A stretch of 64,000 nucleotides of DNA from positions 124,001-188,000 of the forward strand of contig JADKKF010000002.1 in the NCBI GenBank assembly GCA_016720635.1. The letters are read 5' to 3'. Origin of the DNA: Saprospiraceae bacterium (GTDB taxonomy: Bacteria > Bacteroidota > Bacteroidia > Chitinophagales > Saprospiraceae). This document shows, piece by piece, positions 18,148-27,054 of the stretch. A model generated the notes under the pieces. That model did no database searches, was not told where the DNA came from, and was given only the letters and a program-made list of their open reading frames with translations. The position numbers were made by a program, and so were the translations under genes. Numbering within the stretch: position 1 is the first letter of the stretch; every line of letters starts with the position of its first letter.

Positions 18148-19503
18148 TTATTGATGTGTGGTGTACATGTTTTTAAAACGAGTGTACAAAGATTTGTTAG
18201 AATTATAATTTTGAATATGTAAGTTCTTGAAATTGTACTTTTTAGGACCGTGCATAAAAACATCTTCTGCAAAACAAAGCTTCAATTTTCCAGATGATTT
18301 ATCTTCAGTTCTAATTATTATTTTGGGTTCGATTATTTTGATACGTGTTTCAACCGAGTCCTTTGTTTTATATTTTACAATATTAATTTTTAAATACATC
18401 GACATAGTGCACCAATCAAAAATATCATCACCAATAAAATCTCCCAGCGCATAAGCCACCAAACTGCATTTTTCTCTTCTTTCAAGCGGGCAATAATACT
18501 TATATTTTTCTACTGGTTGAATATTATGCGCATGGTTGCCTATGATCAAATCTATTCCTGTTTCTTCAAATATGCGGTAGGTATTTTCTTTTATATGAGG
18601 TGCTGGAAAAAATTGATAAGCAAGTCCATAATGAAAAAGTCCAACTATAAAATCTACTCCTACACTTTTTAAAAAAACTACTTCCTCTTTTATTTTTGAA
18701 AGATCAAAATTGTTTGCATTTAGTCTTATATGGTTTATAAGATTTGTTTGATCCAGTGGCACTACTTCACCATTAAGAGAATAAGTGTAGGACAAGAACC
18801 CAACTTTTATTCCATTCTTTTCGATAATTTTTACCCTTTTTTCTACACCTTTTTCGATAGATGTCCCTACAGAAATGATTTGTTTTGATTCTAAAAATTT
18901 AATCGTTGATATAACTCCAGATGTACCTTGATCAAATGCATGATTATTGGACGTACTCAATATATCAAATCCTTTATATTCATTATTTCCATTAAAAATA
19001 TCAAATATTTCTGGGTCTCCGTTAAATAAAATTTTCCCAACCATCATCTCTGGACAATTCACTCTGGGATGGGATAAATTTATTGGAGTTTCTAAATTGG
19101 CATACACTATATCTCCACCAAAAAAATCTGATCCAATTTCATCCCAAAGATTTTCACAGGTTTGTTTTGTAAATTTTGCATAAGGAAGGAGATCTCCACC
19201 AGCGTGAAAACTTATTTCACCAATTATTTCGTATTCCAATGGAATTACTTCTTGATCATAAAGGGTGCTATTAATCACAGGAATTTCTTCCTTAACGTGC
19301 CCTACATAATATTTGTAAGCAAAATGAAATATTTCTTTTGAGGGAAATTTATAATATAACGGATTTTCCTCAAAGTCATCTATTGGAAACTTTAGGCGCC
19401 CGTTGTAAAATAATTTATCGATTAAATAAATCCCAATATATGTCAGATGAAATAAAATATATCCCTTGAATGATCTCGTTCTGCCTACGCCAAGGTGAAA
19501 CAT
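18148..19503 (-). CDS. CapA-family (poly-gamma-glutamate synthesis type) protein
   Basis: A 451-residue protein with the calcineurin-like CapA fold: GGDLLPYAKF near residue 107, ANLETPIN, STSNNHAFDQGTSG and IGNHAHNIQP carry the expected Asp, Asn and His metal ligands. Members take part in poly-gamma-glutamate capsule formation or act as envelope hydrolases; here the activity is unknown. No clear signal peptide is seen, although residues about 12-30 are hydrophobic, and about 100 residues precede the CapA core. It starts on the base directly after the GH3-gene stop, so the two are surely co-translated. Confidence 0.82.
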   Translation of the reverse strand: MFHLGVGRTRSFKGYILFHLTYIGIYLIDKLFYNGRLKFPIDDFEENPLYYKFPSKEIFHFAYKYYVGHVKEEIPVINSTLYDQEVIPLEYEIIGEISFHAGGDLLPYAKFTKQTCENLWDEIGSDFFGGDIVYANLETPINLSHPRVNCPEMMVGKILFNGDPEIFDIFNGNNEYKGFDILSTSNNHAFDQGTSGVISTIKFLESKQIISVGTSIEKGVEKRVKIIEKNGIKVGFLSYTYSLNGEVVPLDQTNLINHIRLNANNFDLSKIKEEVVFLKSVGVDFIVGLFHYGLAYQFFPAPHIKENTYRIFEETGIDLIIGNHAHNIQPVEKYKYYCPLERREKCSLVAYALGDFIGDDIFDWCTMSMYLKINIVKYKTKDSVETRIKIIEPKIIIRTEDKSSGKLKLCFAEDVFMHGPKKYNFKNLHIQNYNSNKSLYTRFKNMYTTHQ

Positions 19504-21039
19504 TTAAACCAATTCAACAACACTCTTAACAAATAGCTCCCAATCTTTAAACTGCTCATTGTTCATAACTCTAGGGAATTTTGATTGGCCTCCAAGTTTA
19601 TTTTTTGATTTGAGATAGTCATAAAAAACACTTGGGGTAAGCGTCTCTACACTTATTTTGTCCAAAACCGCCTTTCTTACAGCTTTATAATCATCATTTA
19701 ACAATTGAAGTTGTCGATCTAATTCTTCGGCCACTATATTTTTGTTAAATGGTTTTTCGACGCTAATGTACCATTTGTGGCTGTATTGATTTGTCCGTCT
19801 TTCTCCATTGACCGTAAATTCTCGGATACTGATATTCAAATTGCGCTGAACAGCCTGCAAGGCCTGATTCATATTGTCTATAGAAAGATGTTCTCCACAA
19901 ATGCTTAAAAAATGCTTAGTTCTACCTGTAATGATGAGTTTGCATTGTTCAGCATCGACAAATTTAATAGTATCTCCTATTAAATATCGCCATGCCCCAG
20001 CACATGTGGTCAAAAGGATAGCATAATCAATGCCTTCCTTTACTTCACCAACTGTGTAGGTAGTCGCATTGGGCTTTATATTCCCAGCAGAATCAAAATT
20101 ATCAGAATTGAATGGGACAAATTCATAAAAAATATCATTATTTAGCGCCAATTTCATATTCGGCTCCTTCATAGAATCCTGATATGCAATAAAACCTTCA
20201 GACGCCAGGTACGAATCAAGGAAGATCGTATTTTTACCAATTAGATTTGATATGGCTTCTCTATATGGTTCAAAAGCAATACCACCATGCGCATAGACTT
20301 TAAAATTAGGCCAAATTTCTTGAATATTATTTATTTTGTTTACTTCTTTGATATACTCTAGCATCATCTGAACCCATGAGGGAATCCCAGAAACTATACC
20401 TATATCCCACTTGGATGCATTTTTTGCAATGGCAAGCATCTTTTCATGGTAATCTTGAATCGATGCTATTTTTAACCCTGGTTTATATTTGTTGGTAAAC
20501 CAAAGTGGTAATTTGTGAATCAGAATCCCACTCAAATCACCGTAATAATAGTGATTTTCTTTTTTCAATCGGACATTCCCACCTAACATCAACATATGCT
20601 TTGAAAACTGCTGAATGGGCATACCTGAAATGGCCAATTCACTATACATTTTGACACCTGTCTTCCTAATACTCTTAATCATTTCATCTGAAATTGGAAT
20701 ATATTTACTAGGAGAACCTGAAGTCCCAGAGCTTAGGGCAAAATAATTTATCTTTCCTTTCCACGCGACATCTTTTCCACCCTCTCTACAAAGGTGCCAC
20801 CATTCGTTGTATATTTTATCATAATCATGAATGGGTACATTTTTTTTGAATTCTACAATCAAATCATATTTTGATAGTATTTGTGAAAAATTATAATGAT
20901 TGCCAAATTGTGTATAGGCAGACTTTTTCAACAAATTAATCAATGTCTTTGTCTGTGAATTCAATGGCGCATTCGTATCTGCATTTAGCCTTCGGTGTAT
21001 TGATAAGCCATATTTTATCAAGGCGGCGGTTAGTTCCAT
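19504..21039 (-). CDS. GH3-family acyl-acid amide ligase-like protein
   Basis: A 511-residue member of the GH3 (auxin-responsive) family, an adenylate-forming enzyme fold that in plants joins acyl acids to amino acids. The nucleotide loop SSGTSGSPSKYIPIS lies at about residues 103-117, with the later motifs YLASEGFIAYQ, TTCAGAWRYLIGDTI and TGRTKHFLSICGEHLS. Bacterial members are common in Bacteroidota but their substrates are not known. It is the first gene of a two-gene unit with the CapA-like gene, with no gap between them. Confidence 0.88.
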   Translation of the reverse strand: MELTAALIKYGLSIHRRLNADTNAPLNSQTKTLINLLKKSAYTQFGNHYNFSQILSKYDLIVEFKKNVPIHDYDKIYNEWWHLCREGGKDVAWKGKINYFALSSGTSGSPSKYIPISDEMIKSIRKTGVKMYSELAISGMPIQQFSKHMLMLGGNVRLKKENHYYYGDLSGILIHKLPLWFTNKYKPGLKIASIQDYHEKMLAIAKNASKWDIGIVSGIPSWVQMMLEYIKEVNKINNIQEIWPNFKVYAHGGIAFEPYREAISNLIGKNTIFLDSYLASEGFIAYQDSMKEPNMKLALNNDIFYEFVPFNSDNFDSAGNIKPNATTYTVGEVKEGIDYAILLTTCAGAWRYLIGDTIKFVDAEQCKLIITGRTKHFLSICGEHLSIDNMNQALQAVQRNLNISIREFTVNGERRTNQYSHKWYISVEKPFNKNIVAEELDRQLQLLNDDYKAVRKAVLDKISVETLTPSVFYDYLKSKNKLGGQSKFPRVMNNEQFKDWELFVKSVVELV

Positions 21040-21227
21040 CTAGGGTTTTTCGTTAATTTTAATTAGAATTTTTCCAATCAATTTATTTTTGAGAAAATTG
21101 GCACAAATTTAATATTATTTAATTTAATTCACACGTCCTTTAGATAAGTTGTTAAAACAAAAAAAACTGCTAAAGGATTCGATTTATTTCTTTATTTTTG
21201 ATTTTTATTTCATATAATAAATAAAAG

Positions 21228-23630
21228 ATGAATAAAATATTTTGGGGAATATGTTTTTCCCTTATCTCATATACTACATATGCGCAAGTTTCTTGCAACT
21301 CATCACAAGATAAAATCAAAATTTCAGTATTCACAGACTCTTTTCCAAACGAAATATCTTACGCGCTAGTTAATAAATTTGGAACCACTAGGACAAGGGT
21401 TTTTCCCTATACTTATAATAGCAGATTTAGATTATATGTAAAAGAACTTTGCGTACCAAAAAATGAATGCCAAATATTTAGCGTTGACGACCTCTCTAAT
21501 GACGGTATAGATGCTCCTGGTTATATTAAAATTGAAGTAAATGGTGTTTTGGTTGATTCCATCCCTGGATTGTCACCTGGTCAACCATATACTCAGATAG
21601 TCCGCAATGTAAATTGCGTAGGCGCTCAAACGTGTGATCATGCTATTTCGATCACTGAAGGAAATCACGTCGCTAAACTTCCCCACTATTGGTATTCTTT
21701 TGTTCCTGATAGTACTGGTTATTATAATATCAGTACTTGCAGTCAAGACAACTCTTGCGACACAAAATTATGGATATCAAATAAATGTGAAGTAGATCCT
21801 GATACCAATCGAATTGGTGCTCTTTACTATTCTGATAATTCTTTAGAATGTGGATTAAAAGCCAATATCACCAAAGCCATCCTCACTGCAGGTAAAACTT
21901 ATTATGTACACGTCTTCGCCAGAGCCACCAATTGTCCAGATACCACACTCCCTTGGAGCATTTATTTCGCTGGGAGGATCCATGGTTGTCGTGACTCCTC
22001 AGCTTGTAATTTTAATCCCTTAGCACAGGTCGATTCAGTTTGTTATTATCCAGGAGACCCAAACTGCAAATTGCCCGATTTATTATTTAGAGAGGATGTT
22101 TTAAAAAGTTCGGTAATCCTAGATACCATTGTTAACAATGATCCATGCCTTATCAATGAAGGCTGTCTCACGGGTTATGGGGTTCGAGATATCATTCGAT
22201 TTTCAACAAGAATTGATAATATCGGGAATGCTGATTATTTTATTGGAGATCCTAACAACAATCCAGAACAGTTTAGTTTCGACAATTGCCACAGGCATTT
22301 TCATTACACTTCATATGCTGAATATCTTTTATTCGATAGTCAAGGTAGAAGATTGCCCACTGCCTTCAAAAATGGATTCTGCGTTTTAGATCTTATCTGC
22401 CCTAATCAAAATATGGAACAATACGGCTGCGAATATATGGGAATCACAGCGGGTTGTGGAGATGAATATGAGAGGAGTTTGGATTGTCAATGGGTAGATA
22501 TCACCAATCTTCCAGATGGAGACTATACTTTTGCTACCAAAGTCAATTGGGAGGATAGGATAGACGCCGCAGGACGCAAAGAATCTTCTAAGATAAATAA
22601 TTGGGGGCAATTTTGCTTCAATATCAACAGATCCTCTGGAAGATTAAGGATGAATCAGCTAACTGATTGCCCTTTATATAAAGATTGTACGGGTGAAGTT
22701 TTTGGTAGTGCTGTGTATGACTGCACAGGCAATTGTAATGGAAGTGTACTCATGGGTGATTTGAACCATGATGGTCAAAAGACCATGCAGGATGCTCTAG
22801 AATATGTGCAAGCAATCATCTCTGAAGATATCACCGCCACTGCCTGCAATGATCTTAATGCGAATGGTTCTATTTCTGTATTTGATGCCGATTTATTGGC
22901 CAATTGTATCAACTTCGGAATACGTCACAATCATGTCGGTTCTGCACCTCACAATCACTGCGTTTTCCCTTTTGGTACTGAAAATGCACGCGATACGGCA
23001 TATCTTAAGATTAGCCAAGTCAATCCCGCCGCCAAAACGGTCACGATCGCCCTTAGAAGCCCTAAACAAAACGTTTCCGCTCTGCAATTCAAAGTTTCTG
23101 GTATAAAAATAGATAGTATCGTCAATCTCCAAAAGAACAATGGCTATGATGCCAATATTTCCTTCAATCCATTTTCTAGTGAGATAATATCTATGTCTCC
23201 TAAAGATTCTAATATCAAAAAATCTAATTCTACCCTTGATATTTTTAGAATCCACTATTCTGATGTTGTTGGAAATCTTGTCTGTATTGATAAAATTACC
23301 GATATCGTAAGCGGTAGCCATGAGAGAATTCGCAATAAAATAGATGGAACCTGCTTCACGATTACAAGTACTAATGAGGTTGTTCCTTTTATCAATGTAA
23401 GGGTTTATCCCAATCCAGCTACATCTTATGTTAAATTCTCAGTAAATTTACCGCATGGAAATTCGTTTCACTTAGAACTCTACGACGTACAAGGTAATAA
23501 AGTATTTTCAAAAAGAAATATTGAAACTTCCGAATATGAACTGGATAAGTCTGACCTTGTTCCTGGCATGTATATTTATAAAATATTCAATAGCACCGAA
23601 AAAACACAAGGAAAGTTATTCATACATTAA
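21228..23630 (+). CDS. Secreted lysyl oxidase-domain protein with dockerin-like repeat and T9SS sorting domain
   Basis: An 800-residue secreted protein. Order: signal peptide (1-20, cut after TTYAQ); beta-rich region; a Cys-rich ACNFNPLAQVDSVC-type repeat (about 254-273); lysyl oxidase domain (about 283-468); a dockerin-like pair of calcium loops (GDLNHDGQKTMQDA at 510-523 and NDLNANGSISVFDAD at 541-555); a beta domain; and a type IX C-terminal domain (YPNP at 727 to the end). In the oxidase domain the copper motif CHRHFH gives His355, His357 and His359. Lys381 (KNGFC) and Tyr414 (GDEYERSLDCQW) align with the residues that form the LTQ cofactor in animal enzymes, so the enzyme looks intact. 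It probably oxidises lysine side chains outside the cell; the target is unknown. Its stop overlaps the convergent gltX end by 4 bp. Confidence 0.88.
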   Translation: MNKIFWGICFSLISYTTYAQVSCNSSQDKIKISVFTDSFPNEISYALVNKFGTTRTRVFPYTYNSRFRLYVKELCVPKNECQIFSVDDLSNDGIDAPGYIKIEVNGVLVDSIPGLSPGQPYTQIVRNVNCVGAQTCDHAISITEGNHVAKLPHYWYSFVPDSTGYYNISTCSQDNSCDTKLWISNKCEVDPDTNRIGALYYSDNSLECGLKANITKAILTAGKTYYVHVFARATNCPDTTLPWSIYFAGRIHGCRDSSACNFNPLAQVDSVCYYPGDPNCKLPDLLFREDVLKSSVILDTIVNNDPCLINEGCLTGYGVRDIIRFSTRIDNIGNADYFIGDPNNNPEQFSFDNCHRHFHYTSYAEYLLFDSQGRRLPTAFKNGFCVLDLICPNQNMEQYGCEYMGITAGCGDEYERSLDCQWVDITNLPDGDYTFATKVNWEDRIDAAGRKESSKINNWGQFCFNINRSSGRLRMNQLTDCPLYKDCTGEVFGSAVYDCTGNCNGSVLMGDLNHDGQKTMQDALEYVQAIISEDITATACNDLNANGSISVFDADLLANCINFGIRHNHVGSAPHNHCVFPFGTENARDTAYLKISQVNPAAKTVTIALRSPKQNVSALQFKVSGIKIDSIVNLQKNNGYDANISFNPFSSEIISMSPKDSNIKKSNSTLDIFRIHYSDVVGNLVCIDKITDIVSGSHERIRNKIDGTCFTITSTNEVVPFINVRVYPNPATSYVKFSVNLPHGNSFHLELYDVQGNKVFSKRNIETSEYELDKSDLVPGMYIYKIFNSTEKTQGKLFIH

Positions 23631-25159
23631 CTGGACTTCATCCGTAGCAATAGTTTTTCAAGACGCTCGATAACCTTTGGTTTACCTAGGATCGTGATGG
23701 TTTGAAATAAATCAGGACCCTTCAGAGTACCCGTAAGAGCCAAGCGCAGTATTGGAAATATCTCCCCCATTCCAATGCCATTCTCTTGTAGAAATGCTTT
23801 CGTACGTTCTTCAGCATCCTTCGAATCTTCGAAATGGTTATTTTTGAAATACTCCTTCAATAAGGATATTTGACCTTCACTTTTGGGGCTCCATTTTTTA
23901 TCAACCATCGCCTCGTCTATCTCGAAGTCATCCGAGTAAAAGAACTTGGCATCGGTAAATAATTCATTATATGTAAAAACACGCTCTTTCATACTATTAC
24001 ACGCAGATGCAACGTATTCATCGGAATACTCAGTAGGTACCATTGACCTTATTATTCCGGCCAAATCTTCGCCACTTGTCTTTTTTATATACTGTTGGTT
24101 GAACCATTTTGCCTTTTCAAAATCAAATCTTGCTCCACTCTTGCCAACCTTTTCTAAACTAAATGCTTCTACCATCTCCTCCAAATCCATAAGCTCTCGA
24201 TCGTCCCCAGGACTCCAACCCAACAAAGCCAAAAAATTAACAACAGCTCTAGGATCAAATCCCGATTCTTTGAACCCAGCAAAGGCCTCAGTTCCATCTT
24301 TTGGATCCCACTCCAAAGGAAATACAGGGAAACCAAACTTTGCCCCGTCCCTCTTGCTCAATTTACCCGAACCTTCAGGCTTAAGTATCAATGGCAAATG
24401 AGCAAATACTGGCATCGTTTCTTCCCACCCAAAATATTTATACAACAAAACATGGTGCGCGGTGCTAGATAACCACTCCTCTCCTCTGATCACATGTGAT
24501 ATCTCCATCAGATGGTCATCGACTACATTGGCAAAATGATACGTAGGCATTCCATCCGCCTTGACCAGTATTTTATCATCCAATTCTTCGGATCGGAATA
24601 CTACATTTTCTCTAATTGCGTCATCAAAGGCTATTTCCATCCCAGGATCTATTCTCATCCTGATAACGAATGGTGTGCCTTTCTGTCGTTCCATTTCATT
24701 TTCCTCAGCAGTCATAGTAAGACTATTCTTCATTCCTTTCCTGGTTATATGGTTATACATTGGGGATGGATTGGATTCACTGCTGTATTCTTGTCGCATC
24801 TTCTCCAATTCTTCTACCGTATCATAAGCCACATACGCCAAGCCTTTTTCTACCAATTCTTGTGCATACTTTCCATACATCTCCTTTCTCTCCGACTGTC
24901 TATATGGACCAAAATTTCCACCATAAGTCGGCCCTTCTGTTGGCTCTATCCCACACCATTTCAAAGAATTTAAAATATATTGCTCCGCTCCTGCAACGTA
25001 TCTGCCCTGATCTGTATCTTCAATGCGAAGGATAAAGATCCCTCCCTGCTGTTTTGCAAGTAAATAATTGTATAAGGCTGTTCTAATTCCTCCTATGTGC
25101 AAAGCCCCCGTGGGACTTGGCGCAAAACGAACACGAACGGTTCTATTATCTATATTCAT
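23627..25159 (-). CDS. gltX: Glutamyl-tRNA synthetase
   Basis: A 510-residue class I aminoacyl-tRNA synthetase charging tRNA-Glu. The HIGH-type motif is in FAPSPTGALHIGGIRTA (residues 12-28) and the KMSKS-type motif reads KLSKRDGAKFG. The catalytic core is followed by the alpha-helical anticodon-binding domain. Length is normal. It is transcribed alone, tail to tail with the lysyl oxidase gene (4-bp overlap at 23627-23630). Confidence 0.97.
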   Translation of the reverse strand: MNIDNRTVRVRFAPSPTGALHIGGIRTALYNYLLAKQQGGIFILRIEDTDQGRYVAGAEQYILNSLKWCGIEPTEGPTYGGNFGPYRQSERKEMYGKYAQELVEKGLAYVAYDTVEELEKMRQEYSSESNPSPMYNHITRKGMKNSLTMTAEENEMERQKGTPFVIRMRIDPGMEIAFDDAIRENVVFRSEELDDKILVKADGMPTYHFANVVDDHLMEISHVIRGEEWLSSTAHHVLLYKYFGWEETMPVFAHLPLILKPEGSGKLSKRDGAKFGFPVFPLEWDPKDGTEAFAGFKESGFDPRAVVNFLALLGWSPGDDRELMDLEEMVEAFSLEKVGKSGARFDFEKAKWFNQQYIKKTSGEDLAGIIRSMVPTEYSDEYVASACNSMKERVFTYNELFTDAKFFYSDDFEIDEAMVDKKWSPKSEGQISLLKEYFKNNHFEDSKDAEERTKAFLQENGIGMGEIFPILRLALTGTLKGPDLFQTITILGKPKVIERLEKLLLRMKSS

Positions 25160-25366
25160 ATTTGTAATCTATTGTTTATCTGTAATTTATAAATTCAAAT
25201 AAATATTTATTTGAATTTAGTAGCATAAAGGTATCATTTTCCTATATTTTAGCGTTATAATAGTCAGAACATTATCCAAGTTATAACCCAATTTCAACTT
25301 TTAGCACAAGGCAAAAAGTTTTTTTGAGTATTTTTTATATCCATGAACATTCTATAATATAACGGT

Positions 25367-26026
25367 ATGTATTTAACTAAAACACCGAGCTTCGTACAGA
25401 GTTTATTTCCAAATTATATTTGGAAAATTGACACCCTTGAAAAAAAGATCTTTTTGACCTTTGATGACGGCCCTATCCCAGAGGTAACTCCATTGGTTCT
25501 GGACATTCTAGAAGACGCCAATGCCAAGGCTACTTTTTTTTGCGTGGGTGACAATGTTAAAAAATATCCCGATATTTTCGATAGAATTAAAGCAGAGGGA
25601 CATTCCATTGGTTCTCATACTTTCAATCACCTAAATGGTTGGAATACAGACAATATTGCTTATTTTCATAACGTCAGAGAAGCCGCAAGCTTGACTAAAT
25701 CAGAACTTTTCAGACCGCCTTATGGTCGGCTAAAACCAAAGCAATCACAATTTCTTTTGCGCCATTACAAGATCATTATGTGGGACGTTTTAAGTGCCGA
25801 TTTTGACCAAAATATATCTCCAGAATCTTGTCTTAACAATGTGCTTAACAACGCTGCCGAAGGCTCTATCGTAGTTTTTCACGATAGCCTCAAAGCCAAA
25901 GAAAATATGCTGTACGCCCTTCCCCGCACACTTGAGTATTTTAGCAATCATGGTTTTGTATTCAGCGAATTAGCGACACAAAATATCGTACCAGAGCTTT
26001 CGAGTCCTATCCCTGTATTGGTTTAG
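25367..26026 (+). CDS. Polysaccharide deacetylase (NodB domain)
   Basis: A 219-residue NodB-homology (CE4) protein. Motif 1 TFDDG (31-35) gives the catalytic base and metal Asp, motif 2 SHTFNH (His84, His88) the metal histidines, motif 3 RPPYGR follows, and WDVLSADFD and VVFHDS complete the set. These enzymes remove acetyl groups from sugars such as N-acetylglucosamine in peptidoglycan or capsule. No signal peptide is evident, so the location is uncertain. It stands alone between gltX (divergent) and a 375-bp gap. Confidence 0.9.
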   Translation: MYLTKTPSFVQSLFPNYIWKIDTLEKKIFLTFDDGPIPEVTPLVLDILEDANAKATFFCVGDNVKKYPDIFDRIKAEGHSIGSHTFNHLNGWNTDNIAYFHNVREAASLTKSELFRPPYGRLKPKQSQFLLRHYKIIMWDVLSADFDQNISPESCLNNVLNNAAEGSIVVFHDSLKAKENMLYALPRTLEYFSNHGFVFSELATQNIVPELSSPIPVLV

Positions 26027-26401
26027 TTTTTTTATATTTTGGGCGGCCTCAAGTCTATGACTTGAGCCGAGCTTTTCGTGGGTTCTCTCGTCTATGAGAC
26101 GAGATCCCGTCTCCTTTCGCCGATGTCAGAAAGGAGACCAAGCCACTCCAATCTCTGCCGCTGCTCTCGTAGGATGCTTTTTCATGCCAGATTCCACATT
26201 GGGTTATAAATTTTTTTTATCCAATCCAAAATCCATTCAAAAACCATATATACACTAAAACTTGCATGGTGAAATTCAATAATATGATGAAAATCCAATG
26301 ATTTTTTCTGCTATTTTTATTGGTCAATAAATAAAAAAGTATCACTAATAACTTTCAATCTATTTATATTTATTTTTTTTCTTGATTAATAAAAACAACA
26401 C
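26027..26401. other. Gene-free stretch of 375 bp
   Basis: No coding frame is supported. The left third holds a GC-richer block of three consecutive hairpins (26044-26138), listed separately; the rest is AT-rich and probably carries the promoter of the thioredoxin-fold gene at 26402. Confidence 0.6.
26044..26138. repeat. Cluster of three hairpins, REP-like palindromic element
   Basis: Three stem-loops follow one another: an 11-bp stem with one bulged C (26044-26055 with 26059-26069, loop TAT); TCTCGTC with GACGAGA (26086-26092 and 26098-26104, extended by GGG/CCC at 26080-26082 and 26106-26108); and a perfect 10-bp stem GTCTCCTTTC (26109-26118) with 26129-26138. The block is richer in GC than its surroundings. 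Hairpins 1 and 2 share the TCTATGA core (26054-26060 and 26091-26097), as in repeated palindromic units. It is probably a dispersed repeat and also a possible terminator of the deacetylase gene. Confidence 0.6.
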
Positions 26402-26959
26402 ATGTCACTGACACTTTCCAATATGATGCCTCTCGGGAGTAAAGCCCCATCTTTTCTCTTGCCCAATACCATCGATGGCTTGGATTATAAATTTTCAGAT
26501 TTAAAAGGACCAAACGGAACCCTCGTAGTATTCATGTGCAACCATTGCCCTTATGTTGTGCACATTATAGACCCCTTGGTTCTTATTTTACACAGATATC
26601 AAACATTGGGGATTTCTTCGATTGCCATTTCTTCCAATGATGTATCCAAGTATCCACAAGATGGACCCACTTTAATGAAAGAATTGGCGATAAAGCATGC
26701 TTTTAAATTTCCTTATTTGTACGATGCGTCCCAAGACGTCGCCAAGGCCTACGACGCTGCCTGCACTCCGGACTTCTATTTATTTGATAAAAATGATATG
26801 CTCGTCTATAGAGGCCAGTTGGATGGCAGCAGACCAGGCAATGATGTTCCAATAACGGGAATAGACCTCACCAATGCAATGGATAATCTCTTAGCCAACA
26901 CACCAATCGACCTAATACAAAGACCGAGCGCTGGATGCAATATCAAGTGGAAGTCCTAA
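26402..26959 (+). CDS. Thioredoxin-fold (AhpC/TSA-type) protein
   Basis: A 185-residue protein beginning with the peroxiredoxin-like pattern GSKAPSFLLPNTIDG, followed by the redox motif FMCNHCPYV (Cys46 and Cys49) and the cis-proline loop ACTPDFYLFD. No signal peptide, so cytoplasmic. This subgroup is widespread in Bacteroidota and is annotated only as thioredoxin family; a peroxidase or reductase role is possible but not shown. It stands 96 bp before the TIGR00266 gene on the same strand. Confidence 0.85.
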   Translation: MSLTLSNMMPLGSKAPSFLLPNTIDGLDYKFSDLKGPNGTLVVFMCNHCPYVVHIIDPLVLILHRYQTLGISSIAISSNDVSKYPQDGPTLMKELAIKHAFKFPYLYDASQDVAKAYDAACTPDFYLFDKNDMLVYRGQLDGSRPGNDVPITGIDLTNAMDNLLANTPIDLIQRPSAGCNIKWKS

Positions 26960-27054
26960 AAAACGTTCATTAAACCACTTTTTTCTAGCGTTTGTCTATA
27001 TCTTAATTCCTAAATTATCAAAGATTCCTTATTTTGTAAAAAAAATCAAATAAT

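Noticed and set aside
21228..23630. Lysyl oxidase gene as eukaryotic contamination or recent animal transfer
   Set aside because: The gene has a bacterial signal peptide, a T9SS tail and codon usage like its neighbours, and is tail to tail with bacterial gltX.
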